DNA of 37,806 nt from Bacteroidia bacterium. GTDB taxonomy: Bacteria > Bacteroidota > Bacteroidia > UBA4408. Made by a program: the position numbers and the translations under genes. Below are positions 27,641 through 35,669 of the stretch, in pieces (positions within the stretch are counted from its first letter, which is position 1; every line of letters starts with the position of its first letter). The stretch covers positions 1 through 37,806 of the forward strand of contig JADLFI010000050.1 in NCBI GenBank assembly GCA_020845635.1, read 5' to 3'. The notes under the pieces are model-generated. The model did not search any database. It saw nothing but the letters and a program-made list of their open reading frames with translations, and was not told where the DNA came from.

Positions 27641-28249
27641 TTAATATATAGCAATATCTAAGTCAAATGAACCTTCTGTTACTTTTTTGATGTTACTCGC
27701 ATCAAAAGTCCCATCGCTATTATTTTGCTTTACAGCATCAAAGTAGAAGGTTCCTTTAATATGCGTCCCGGTGTTCGATTCAATAATGATTTTACCGTTT
27801 TGCACATAATCCCATTTCGTACTCCAATTCATATATTCTGAATTTTCATACTTAGTGTACATTGCACTTGCTTGGTATTCCAAATTTGAAATGTGAATGG
27901 GGTCAAAGTCATAGGTGCCTGCCAACCAGTCGGCAGCACCGGATACAGAGGTGCCAAAGGGTAATAAATTAAAGTAAATGGTTTCTGTTTGATCCGCATT
28001 TTGACCGATAATTTGCAACATCTTGGTAGAGGAAACGAATTTTGCTTTGGCTTTACTATCATCTGTAGCAAACGGAGTTCCATCAACTTTTGCAGCAAAT
28101 TTTGTGGCTGTAGGTTGGGGTGTAGGAGTTGGCGCAGGAGCAGGAGTAGGCGTAGGAACGCTAGGATTGTTGTCATTTTCCTTGCTACATGAAGCAAAAA
28201 CTAAAAGTGAAGTCAATGCCACGATTTTAAAGAAAGAGAATAGTTTCAT
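27641..28249 (-). CDS. Lipoprotein of unknown function, possible DUF6252 type
   Basis: The 202-residue lipoprotein begins MKLFSFFKIV and has lipobox FASC-SKENDNN, then a Pro/Thr/Ala linker (about 30-48) and a globular domain that starts KFAAKVDGTPFATDD. Such a start is seen in DUF6252-like Bacteroidota lipoproteins; this assignment is tentative. The domain contains IYFNLLPFGTSV and GTYDFDPIHIS. It is expected in the outer membrane. The N-terminal 24 residues closely match the downstream lipoprotein although the mature domains differ. Confidence 0.7.
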   Translation of the reverse strand: MKLFSFFKIVALTSLLVFASCSKENDNNPSVPTPTPAPAPTPTPQPTATKFAAKVDGTPFATDDSKAKAKFVSSTKMLQIIGQNADQTETIYFNLLPFGTSVSGAADWLAGTYDFDPIHISNLEYQASAMYTKYENSEYMNWSTKWDYVQNGKIIIESNTGTHIKGTFYFDAVKQNNSDGTFDASNIKKVTEGSFDLDIAIY

Positions 28250-28307
28250 TGTATTATAGATATAACTTTTTACAGCGTGAAAGTAGTGCTTGACAAAGTT
28301 TCTGACA

Positions 28308-28325
28308 ATGGGCTGAACGGCCCAT
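28308..28325. terminator. GC-rich hairpin after the response-regulator gene
   Basis: ATGGGC (28308-28313) pairs with GCCCAT (28320-28325) around a 6-base loop, 4 bases beyond the response-regulator stop. It is followed by ATTTTTAT on the plus strand, but the minus strand, where the gene lies, has no U-tract. It could slow or end transcription; weak evidence. Confidence 0.3.
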
Positions 28326-28329
28326 ATTT

Positions 28330-28977
28330 TTATAATAATTTGTTTTGGCGCGCTTTTTCAATCAATTCAATGCGGTTGTGTGCTTGTAATTTTTGATAAA
28401 TGTTTTCGATGTGTCGCTTTACCGTGAATGGAGAAATGAAAAGCTTTTCGGCAATGGTTTTATTGGAGATACCGGTACTTAATTGTTCTAAAATTTCAGT
28501 TTCTCTGCCGGTCAGTTCTATGGTTATAGGACTTGCTGTTTTTTCAACAATTGGTGCATTTTTGAGCAATCTCAATGTTTTAACAGCAATTGAAGGCGAC
28601 ATCACAGCACCGCCATTTAGGGTATCTGTAATGGTTTCAAAAATTTTTTCGGCTTTGGTTTCTTTCAAAATATAACTGTCGGCCCCTGCCTTAATAGCAT
28701 CAAAAATATAATTATCATCGTCATAAACAGTAATCATCACAATCTTTATCTGTGGGTATTTTTGTTTTATGGCTTGGGTGGCTTCAATACCATTCATTAC
28801 CGGCATTTCAATATCCATTAAAATCAGGTCAACTGAATTATTTTGCTTCAAAAACTCCAATACTTCTTGTCCGTTTCGAGCAACATAGCTTATAACTATG
28901 TCCGAAAAATTAGCCAATTTATCTGATATAGCTTGCAAGGCAAAGGCATTGTCTTCAACGATAATAAGCTTTGTCAT
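28330..28977 (-). CDS. NarL/FixJ-family response regulator
   Basis: The 215-residue protein has a receiver domain (1-120) with acidic pocket E8/D9, phospho-acceptor D55 in LILMDIEMP, and the conserved K in SYILKET near 106. A C-terminal LuxR-type helix-turn-helix follows (about 150-210, LTGRETEILEQLSTGISNKTIAEKL, FTVKRHIENIYQKL). Its ATG overlaps the stop of the upstream sensor kinase by 4 bases (ATGA), so the two are translationally coupled partners. It is a DNA-binding activator or repressor; its targets are unknown, but the lipoprotein genes directly downstream are plausible. Confidence 0.95.
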   Translation of the reverse strand: MTKLIIVEDNAFALQAISDKLANFSDIVISYVARNGQEVLEFLKQNNSVDLILMDIEMPVMNGIEATQAIKQKYPQIKIVMITVYDDDNYIFDAIKAGADSYILKETKAEKIFETITDTLNGGAVMSPSIAVKTLRLLKNAPIVEKTASPITIELTGRETEILEQLSTGISNKTIAEKLFISPFTVKRHIENIYQKLQAHNRIELIEKARQNKLL

Positions 28978-30659
28978 ATATTATGATTATTATCTAATAT
29001 TAATTCTATCGTATATTTTGTACCTTTTCCCTCGGCCGTTTCCACATTTAAATTTCCATTAAGTTCCACAATACGATTTATGATATTGGATATTCCGTAC
29101 GATTTATTCTTTGCTTCTTCAAAATTAAAACCAATGCCGTTATCTGAGATTTTTATGGTTAGGAGCTTTTCAATTTGATTAACTTCAATAAAAATATCTT
29201 TTGAGTTTGCGTATTTTATTGCATTATTCAAAATTTCTTGAAATACCCTAAAAACATTTATTGCTTGCTTTGAGCTCAAGGTATAATTACTTTTAAAATT
29301 AAATTGAAAATGAAGTTGCACACCTTCCTTTGCTTCTGATGTTCTGTTGATAAAATTTAGCATTTTCAATTTCAGTTCATTCAAATTCAATTCTTTTGAA
29401 TTAAGTGCCCAAATAGTGTTTTTAAGTTCTGAAATAGAGTTTTCTGAGAACTCGGATAATGTGTTAATTCTTGTATTTAAAGCATCGTCTAACTTTTGTG
29501 TAGAATTTAATAAACTATCCGAAACAGATTTTATTAATGTTAGTTGAGAACCCAGACTATCATGTAATTCTCTTGAAATTTCGAGGCGTTGTTCCTGAAT
29601 TTTGGAGTGCGACAGCTCCTGCAACAGTTGGTTTTCTAGTGCTAATTGTTTTTGTAAGAGTTTAGACTTTTGACGGGAATACACTAAAATACCCAAACCT
29701 ATAAGCACAACACATGCTAGTATAATTATCCATACATTCTTTTGTTTAGAAATTAGTTTTTGTTCCGTAATTTGTTTTTCCTTCTTTTCGGTTTCATATT
29801 TGGTTTGATAATACAACAATGCATTGTTTTTTTCGCTTGTAAACAGGCTGTCTTTCAACTGAACATAGTTATTCAGAAATTGAGAGGCAGAGTGATGGTC
29901 ACCGGTTTCATCTTTTAGTTGATAGGTATAGTAATAAATATCTAATAGCTTTTCGGGACTATTGCTGATAGTGGCATAATGCAGTGCAGAATCTAAATAG
30001 TAATATGCCTGCTTGTAATCTTTTTTCAAGCGCTCTATGTCCACCATATTGCTATACACAGTAGCAAAATGATAATCATCTTTGTACGATTGTGGGTTTG
30101 TGAGGGCAAGCTTAAAGTAGGTTTCAGCCTTTTCCAATTGGTTTAATTTCTTATAAGTATTTCCCAGATTATTGTATGAGTATGAACTGTCGCTGGCATT
30201 CATAGCAAAGGGCAGTGCCTTTAAATGTTCTTCAATAGCTTGTTGGGGTCTTTTACTGTCATCATAATTAATACCCGCATTATTATACACATACCAATAA
30301 AGATTCTTATTTGTTTGTTCTGGGTGTTCATCAAGTACTTTTTTTGCCAGATAGGCGTATTCAATTCCTTTGTCATAATGGCTAAAATCATGGTATGACA
30401 AGGAAGCGCGGTTAAGTGCTTTGGCTTGCCAATTATATTCTTGAGCTTTCTCAAAACCATCAGCACTCCGCAAAAAATAGGGAATGGCGTTTTCAAATTC
30501 GTATTTGCCGGCTAGTTCAATACCCTTATTGTAATTCATCATAGCCAAAGAAAATACCGTAATGTTTTCTTTATTTTCAGACCTAGTGCTATTTTTATCC
30601 CTACAGGATAAAAGAAGCAAAATGGAAATAATGAAAAGGAAACTATTACGAGGCACCAC
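28974..30659 (-). CDS. TPR-containing sensor histidine kinase (HisKA_3 type), possible lipoprotein
   Basis: The 561-residue protein opens with a hydrophobic segment ending LLLLSC (C19), which fits a lipobox as well as an uncleaved signal. About five TPR units follow (45-270, e.g. YNNLGNTYKKLNQLEKAETYF), then a transmembrane helix (about 309-328), a coiled-coil segment, the HisKA_3 dimerisation helix with phospho-acceptor H366 in ISRELHDSLGSQLTL, and a HATPase domain (N-box EILNNAIKYANS, G1 DNGIGF, G2 YGISNI). The TPR sensor would face the periplasm. The start is GTG; no ATG lies upstream in frame. It pairs with the overlapping NarL-type regulator downstream. Confidence 0.93.
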   Translation of the reverse strand: MVPRNSFLFIISILLLLSCRDKNSTRSENKENITVFSLAMMNYNKGIELAGKYEFENAIPYFLRSADGFEKAQEYNWQAKALNRASLSYHDFSHYDKGIEYAYLAKKVLDEHPEQTNKNLYWYVYNNAGINYDDSKRPQQAIEEHLKALPFAMNASDSSYSYNNLGNTYKKLNQLEKAETYFKLALTNPQSYKDDYHFATVYSNMVDIERLKKDYKQAYYYLDSALHYATISNSPEKLLDIYYYTYQLKDETGDHHSASQFLNNYVQLKDSLFTSEKNNALLYYQTKYETEKKEKQITEQKLISKQKNVWIIILACVVLIGLGILVYSRQKSKLLQKQLALENQLLQELSHSKIQEQRLEISRELHDSLGSQLTLIKSVSDSLLNSTQKLDDALNTRINTLSEFSENSISELKNTIWALNSKELNLNELKLKMLNFINRTSEAKEGVQLHFQFNFKSNYTLSSKQAINVFRVFQEILNNAIKYANSKDIFIEVNQIEKLLTIKISDNGIGFNFEEAKNKSYGISNIINRIVELNGNLNVETAEGKGTKYTIELILDNNHNI

Positions 30660-30675
30660 AAAGAGTAATTTTAGA

Positions 30676-30683
30676 CAAAAATA
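30676..30683 (-). promoter_or_regulatory. Candidate -7 element of the sensor kinase operon
   Basis: On the minus strand this reads TATTTTTG, matching TAnnTTTG. It lies 16 bases before the GTG start, implying a very short leader. No -33 TTG is seen. Confidence 0.35.
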
Positions 30684-31030
30684 GAAATTAAATCCGTTGA
30701 GTTTTATATCATTTTTTTGCTCTATTTTGGTTGACCTTTCAATATTATAGCGGCAAGTTATTCAACTCCCAGTGGACTATAAAGTTACATGATATTTGTG
30801 TAAAACCTTTTTTCCTTTCACAATAAATTCATCTATTCAAAGCTAGTCAAAATTTAGATAATAACGAGCTATATTCTGAGAGCTTAATAATTCACGACCC
30901 TTCTTCATGCTTTCCTGAAACATCAGCCTGTGAAAAAACTCGAGTATTTAACACAAGCTGTTTATTTTTTTGAAATAAAAATACAAATATAAACTGATAA
31001 ACATCTAAAGCTATTCAATCGAACTCCGGA

Positions 31031-31089
31031 AGCTTTATTCAACACAGGATTAAATCAAAGCATAGCTTCGTTTAATCCCTATATGTTAC
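31031..31089 (+). repeat. Dispersed intergenic hairpin repeat, copy B
   Basis: Shares AGCTTTATTCAAC, ACAGGATTAAATC, CTTCGTTTAAT and ATATGTTAC in order with copy A at 7982-8055, without its 19-base insert. Here the core folds well: GGATTAAATCAAAGC (31047-31061) pairs with GCTTCGTTTAATCC (31065-31078) over 13 bp with one bulge and one mismatch. Its right end (GTTAC) coincides with the start of the cassette's left inverted repeat. Confidence 0.65.
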
Positions 31090-31099
31090 CACCAGTGCT
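31085..31099 (+). repeat. Left inverted repeat of the cassette
   Basis: GTTACCACCAGTGCT; pairs with 37672-37686 with 14 of 15 positions complementary. Overlaps the last 5 bases of hairpin repeat copy B. Confidence 0.6.
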
Positions 31100-31203
31100 T
31101 CCTTGCCTATCGTGGTTTGTCAGTCTATATGTTAATGCTTTTTTCATTGTCTTTTGTTGTGCGGTGGCTTATTTTTTAAAATTTCTTTTTCTCTTCGGTT
31201 GGC

Positions 31204-31272
31204 TTTGCAAGCTCTTTGACAAAGCTTTGGTCTGAGGGTCGGCTTGTGCGGCTATGGCAATGTGCTTGCAAA
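31204..31272 (+). other. Structured noncoding left end of the cassette
   Basis: Perfect 9-bp inverted repeat TTTGCAAGC (31204-31212) / GCTTGCAAA (31264-31272) enclosing a smaller CTTTG-A-CAAAG palindrome (31214-31224) and the G/T-rich motifs shared with the right end. It lies just beyond the helicase stop and could act as a transcript end or a recombination structure. Confidence 0.45.
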
Positions 31273-31294
31273 TTGTTTGGCTTACTTGAAATAC

Positions 31295-33133
31295 TTACCA
31301 TTCATCTTCATTTGTTTGATTAATTTCTACTGTCGATGCCATAGATTTATATCGCTTAAAAATTTCCAAACTGTCTTTAATTGCCTCATACTCTTCGTGG
31401 TCTCTGAGTTCCTCATCTATTATGTCAAATACCTTGTAGTTGGAGATTACAAAGCATTTTTTAATGGCTCTTGTTATAGCCACGTTCAATCGGTTAGGGC
31501 TATAAAAAAAGTCCAACCTTCTCATTGATAATAGTGGATGAGAATTTGCAAAACTGTATATGATATACTCTCTTTCTTGCCCTTGCATACCATCAACTGT
31601 GTCAACTAGCATGGTGTCAAATGGCTTTGAGATAGATTTTGGCAGTATCTTTTTAACTTCATTTTTTATTTCTCTTACTTGGGCACGGAAGGGAGATATA
31701 ATGCCAATGTCTTTTATGTTTACACCATTCAGTAAAAGGTCTGACACTAATTCTGCAACAAGTTTTGCTTCGTGAGGTGAACGATGATTTCCATCAAAAA
31801 CATTATGCAGAATCAGTTTATGAGATTCGCTGTTCAAAATTTCAGGATGATGTTTACCTTGATACCTTGTATTATCTTCCTGAGTTGTAGATGAAGATTG
31901 AAGCAAATCTTGATAAAATAACGTGTTCGGAATTTTAATTAATGACTTATTCAATCGATAGGAAGTGTTCAGAAGGTTAATTTCGTTACGGTAAATTCGT
32001 GCTAATCTGCTAAAAATAGATTCAGCAAACATTTCATTATTTGATCCTTTTGGAATTATGGGGTCAAGTTGCTTATGGTCACCCACAAAAATATATTTCC
32101 CGGTTCGGCACATTGCCGCAATTGATAAAGGAATACTTAATTGTGCAGCTTCATCAATAATACACACATCGAATTTCCAGCCGTCCAATTTTTTACTTCC
32201 CGGATAGCAAAGTGAGTATGCAGTTGAACCGATTGCAATTCCTTTTTGACTGAAATTAGTGTTGTTTATATACCCAGAATAAGTTACCCGAGATTTCTTT
32301 GCGACAAAGGGATTCTCTTGTACTTCTTTGTTGCTTGCTTTTTCACCAATCTTGATGACTTTTGTGTTGTCCTTTATTTTTGATGCAATTGCATTAAGAC
32401 AGTTATTAATAGCAGTATGTGTTGGTGCTGTTACGAAAACCTTTAAGCCAGAATCAACAAGATAATTAACAATATTTCCAATAGTTTCTGTTTTCCCTGT
32501 ACCTGGAGGCCCTTGAATTATACAAAAGTCACTTGCATTGATGGCTTTTAAGTAAGCTGTGTTCTGAGAATCGTTAAGATATCCTAATTTTTGCGAATAG
32601 CCTTGGAAGGAATTTTTGGTTTTGCCATTTAAGAAGTTTTCAATTTTTTGAAGCGTTGCAGGATTGTTTTTTAATACGTCAGCAGCGGTTAGTAGTAATT
32701 TCGTTCCGATATCAACTTTTTCTGTATTTATCTCCCAATTGTTTTTTGGGTACGTTGCATATTCAATATAACATGAGCTTACATTAAAATCATTCGGTTT
32801 TAAAATGAAGTTTTCCGTACTATCTTCTTCAACCTCCATTATAAATTCCCTGCTACCATAACTTAAACGAACTGGATTGCCCTCTTTAAACTTTGAGATG
32901 TTGTTGTCACAAATAACTTTAACTGATGAGATATACCTCTGCGATGAAGGTAATGGATGACACCACTGATTTGGCAAGCCTTCGAAAAACTCCATTTCAA
33001 CACGGAGATTAGTCATTGTTACTCCTTTAGCAACCCTTTCGTCTAATGGTAATCTTTGTTGCTCTTCAAAATCCTGAAGGTTTTTGGTAAGTTCAATTTG
33101 AATTGCTGCTTCAAATTCTTTTAGTAGGTCCAT
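31295..33133 (-). CDS. Upf1/Dna2-like superfamily 1 helicase
   Basis: The 612-residue, compact SF1B-type helicase has a complete motif set: Q-motif region near Q190, Walker A GPPGTGKT (208-215), APTHTA (Ia, 236-241), Walker B DEAAQ (327-331), GDHKQLDP (III, 351-358), SYR (391-393), VDGMQGQE (V, 513-520) and NRLNVAITRA (VI, 547-556). The N-terminal 180 residues include a beta-rich region, probably the nucleic-acid-binding stalk/barrel domain of Upf1-like proteins. It should unwind DNA or RNA with ATP. It is the last gene of the reverse transcriptase operon and starts 1 base after the nuclease gene, so the two are likely to act together, as a split version of nuclease-helicase fusions such as Dna2. 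Confidence 0.93.
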   Translation of the reverse strand: MDLLKEFEAAIQIELTKNLQDFEEQQRLPLDERVAKGVTMTNLRVEMEFFEGLPNQWCHPLPSSQRYISSVKVICDNNISKFKEGNPVRLSYGSREFIMEVEEDSTENFILKPNDFNVSSCYIEYATYPKNNWEINTEKVDIGTKLLLTAADVLKNNPATLQKIENFLNGKTKNSFQGYSQKLGYLNDSQNTAYLKAINASDFCIIQGPPGTGKTETIGNIVNYLVDSGLKVFVTAPTHTAINNCLNAIASKIKDNTKVIKIGEKASNKEVQENPFVAKKSRVTYSGYINNTNFSQKGIAIGSTAYSLCYPGSKKLDGWKFDVCIIDEAAQLSIPLSIAAMCRTGKYIFVGDHKQLDPIIPKGSNNEMFAESIFSRLARIYRNEINLLNTSYRLNKSLIKIPNTLFYQDLLQSSSTTQEDNTRYQGKHHPEILNSESHKLILHNVFDGNHRSPHEAKLVAELVSDLLLNGVNIKDIGIISPFRAQVREIKNEVKKILPKSISKPFDTMLVDTVDGMQGQEREYIIYSFANSHPLLSMRRLDFFYSPNRLNVAITRAIKKCFVISNYKVFDIIDEELRDHEEYEAIKDSLEIFKRYKSMASTVEINQTNEDEW

Positions 33134-33134
33134 G

Positions 33135-34985
33135 TTATATTTTTACTTTTAGTGAGTTTAAAATGATGTTAGTTTCTTTTTTCATCAAAGGTACATCCAC
33201 CACATGGTAGTCTGTGTAGTTTTCGTGTAACACTATTAACTTCATTGATGATATTTTCATAGCATATTCCGTTTCAGCAATATGCTTATAAATGTTCTGT
33301 TGTAGACAGTATCTATTGAAACTTGAATTATCTAATGAGCTTAATTCTGATAAGGCGTAGCCATATCCGAAAATTCTTGGTCGTCCATCAATAATTAGTT
33401 TTTTACTTCTCTTCCAGTCTAGCATTACATATTCGTCTTTATTTTCTTTTTTGAAAAGACAATCAATGGTTCCTGCAACATTATACTTGTCAGAGAAAAT
33501 CATTCTTTCCGCATCAAAGAACAGTAGGTTTCTTGGTTTTATTTCTTTGTTATAAAAATCTAGGAATAATTCAAACTCCTTTGAGTCTGAATCAAACTCG
33601 TTTTGCTTAAGAAAACATTCGATTTGATTATGCAGATATGTTCCTTTTTCAGCAGCTTCATCTCGCATTAATAGATACTCGTCCAATACATCTTCCTCTG
33701 TTCTGTTTTCTTCTTCCGCTTTTCGTTCAATATATCTCTTGAGGTCAAAAGGAAAAAATCGTTCGATTAGAGTCGTTACAGAGATATACTCGGCATTACC
33801 AGTTTCATCTTTTGGATGTACATATTTGTGTGATTCTTCGTCAAATGCTATACTGCTATTCCAACCATCAAATTGAAATCTCTTAGTTCTCTGAATTACA
33901 TTTTCTACACTTTCCGTTTCCGAAGTATCTATTTCAATTTCCTTGTAACTGTATTGTTTTTGAAATCTTTCAATTCCAAGATATTTTTCACGGTAGTAAA
34001 TCTTTTGCCATTGTATGCATTGATTGTAGTCCCATTGATTTTCTCTGAAACAAGTTGTATCGGTTTTAAAATTTCGATTGTATATTGAGTTAAGAACATT
34101 CTTTACATAGTCAATACATTCGTAGGGCTGAGTGTGAACTTGCTTTTCAGTGAACCGTATTACTATCCATCCGCTTTCGGTAAAAAATAAATCTCTGATG
34201 TTATCTTGTTTTATTTCATCCTCAGGATTAATGAAATGGGTTGGATATCTGTAATAACCATCATAGGGCTCATCTATTTCAATGTCAATGTACAAGTTTA
34301 GATTTTTATCGAACAAAACGATATCTGGTTCATATGGCTTATTAAAATTAGGTATTACCATATGAACATTATTAGTCATTTCAATGCCCGTGATATTTTG
34401 TTTTAGCTGATTATAAAAGTCACTCTCCTTGTATCCCTTTTGATTAGAACGTCCATTTCTAGGCAGTTTTAAAATCGTATTACTTTTAGGCATTTTAACG
34501 ACAGGGTAAAGGTATTGCTCGTCTTGTGCGAAATGACTATTAGGTTCAAATAATATTCTTAAGTCATCTGTTTGCTCTAGATTAGGTTCTGACTTGATGA
34601 TTTGTTTAGTAAACTCTCTCGGACTTTCTTCATCTTGCCTAGGTTTTATCTTACCTGTTGGTTGTTGACTTTTATCACTAGGTTGTTTTGTTTTATTTTC
34701 CTTTCCTGTACTTTGCTTTATCGGGCTAGCTTCTTTGTTTATGGTTTTATATTCTTCATAAACTTCTAATGGCTCTTGTACAACTGTTAGTGTTTTTTTA
34801 TTGGACTCTTTTAATTTTTTTTTCTCGTGTTTATGTTTTGCCCAATCTTGTTTTATTTCTGTAAAAAACTCACTCTTTTTTTCTTTGCTCAGTTGTGCAG
34901 GTGACGTAACGCCATAAAGTTCCATCTTACCTAAAAAGAAGGCTCTATACTCTTTCTGTAATTCAGATAGCTTTCTTTCGTTCAT
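33135..34985 (-). CDS. Protein with two PD-(D/E)XK-like nuclease domains
   Basis: The 616-residue protein has three parts. Residues 1-130 are helical and then very Lys/Gln/Ser-rich and probably disordered. At about 185-300 a DUF559/Vsr-like fold shows E187, PD at 220-221 (EPDIVLFD) and a YIDIEIDEP strand (232-240) followed by GWIVIRF; a canonical D/E-x-K is not obvious, the strand reading IEID. At about 395-590 a RecB/Cas4-like domain shows LHNQIE (H452), GTIDC (D508), LDWKRSKK (D523 and K525) and QxxxY (Q562-Y566), the full motif set of active RecB-type exonucleases. It starts 48 bases after the small HEPN-like gene and precedes the helicase by 1 base. It probably cuts or trims DNA in concert with the helicase. 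Confidence 0.8.
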   Translation of the reverse strand: MNERKLSELQKEYRAFFLGKMELYGVTSPAQLSKEKKSEFFTEIKQDWAKHKHEKKKLKESNKKTLTVVQEPLEVYEEYKTINKEASPIKQSTGKENKTKQPSDKSQQPTGKIKPRQDEESPREFTKQIIKSEPNLEQTDDLRILFEPNSHFAQDEQYLYPVVKMPKSNTILKLPRNGRSNQKGYKESDFYNQLKQNITGIEMTNNVHMVIPNFNKPYEPDIVLFDKNLNLYIDIEIDEPYDGYYRYPTHFINPEDEIKQDNIRDLFFTESGWIVIRFTEKQVHTQPYECIDYVKNVLNSIYNRNFKTDTTCFRENQWDYNQCIQWQKIYYREKYLGIERFQKQYSYKEIEIDTSETESVENVIQRTKRFQFDGWNSSIAFDEESHKYVHPKDETGNAEYISVTTLIERFFPFDLKRYIERKAEEENRTEEDVLDEYLLMRDEAAEKGTYLHNQIECFLKQNEFDSDSKEFELFLDFYNKEIKPRNLLFFDAERMIFSDKYNVAGTIDCLFKKENKDEYVMLDWKRSKKLIIDGRPRIFGYGYALSELSSLDNSSFNRYCLQQNIYKHIAETEYAMKISSMKLIVLHENYTDYHVVDVPLMKKETNIILNSLKVKI

Positions 34986-35033
34986 ATGAGCTAATTATTT
35001 ATTTTCAAGTCACTAATAATTATATTCCATTAA

Positions 35034-35669
35034 CTATTTAGGCACTTTATTTTCACCCATCACCATATGAGAAAACGCAATCAATGAATGTTTGAAGCAT
35101 TGAATAATAACATCTCTCCATTTGTTGCACTGAGAATTAGATATTCTTTTTGGAATTCTAATCCCATCCTTTTCTTCGGTTTGTATGTGCTGAAAAGCAG
35201 ATCGAATTTGATATATATTCTTGAAGTTTTGTCCGATCTCTTGTTCAATTCCACCCTTACCTATAAGATAATTGTAAACATCGGTTTCTTTTATACCAGC
35301 ATACGTTTTAGGTATTGATTCACCTTTATCAATTTGAATATACTTAAGCAAAAAGTTATCATAGCATTTAAGCGCACTATCTGTCCATCCTTTTATTTTT
35401 CTGCCCCAGATATGCTTCACGGTTGGGCAGTGCTCCAAACAGTCTTTAGCATTTTCATTTGAAGACTGATAATAAGGCGAACCCAGCCATTGTTTTAAAT
35501 TCAGTTGCAATTCGCTTTCAATAATGTCTTTTGTCAGATACTCTACAAATTGATTGTTAAGCTCATTTAGTAAGTCTTTAACGTCTGAAGTAATGTAGTT
35601 AAGTTGATATTCCGGGGTTGAAGCACCGGAAAAAGATTGCATTGTATTTCTTATTTCCGTAAACTTCAT
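35034..35669 (-). CDS. Small operon protein with a HEPN-like R-x4-H motif
   Basis: The 211-residue, mostly helical protein was not recognised by overall sequence. In the C-terminal half, after a helix QEIGQNFKNIYQI, it carries R156-SAFQ-H161 at the start of a further segment, then a last amphipathic helix WRDVIIQCFKHSLIAF. R-x4-6-H late in a helical domain is the active-site pattern of HEPN ribonucleases and nucleotidyltransferase-linked toxins, but Ser rather than the usual polar Asn/Asp/His follows the Arg, so the call is tentative. Its ATG overlaps the reverse transcriptase stop (ATGA), indicating translational coupling and probable complex formation or stoichiometric production. It could be an RNase effector or a structural partner. 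Confidence 0.6.
   Translation of the reverse strand: MKFTEIRNTMQSFSGASTPEYQLNYITSDVKDLLNELNNQFVEYLTKDIIESELQLNLKQWLGSPYYQSSNENAKDCLEHCPTVKHIWGRKIKGWTDSALKCYDNFLLKYIQIDKGESIPKTYAGIKETDVYNYLIGKGGIEQEIGQNFKNIYQIRSAFQHIQTEEKDGIRIPKRISNSQCNKWRDVIIQCFKHSLIAFSHMVMGENKVPK

Larger units (their letters stand above)
30660..31294 (-). other. Gene-free stretch between the sensor kinase and the cassette
   Basis: No gene is supported. From left to right it holds the candidate promoter of the kinase gene, plain AT-rich sequence to about 31020, the hairpin repeat copy B (31031-31089), the left inverted repeat of the cassette (31085-31099) and a G/T-rich structured left end (31150-31280). Confidence 0.6.

Noticed and set aside
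27829-28259. Overlapping frames on both strands inside the lipoprotein gene
   Set aside because: They are shadows of the Pro/Thr/Ala-rich linker and the signal region; the lipobox-containing frame explains the DNA.
31031-31089. Integron attC site
   Set aside because: ATTCAAC fits the RYYYAAC core, but the partner GTTACC/GTTACAT does not fit GTTRRRY, and no integron integrase is present.
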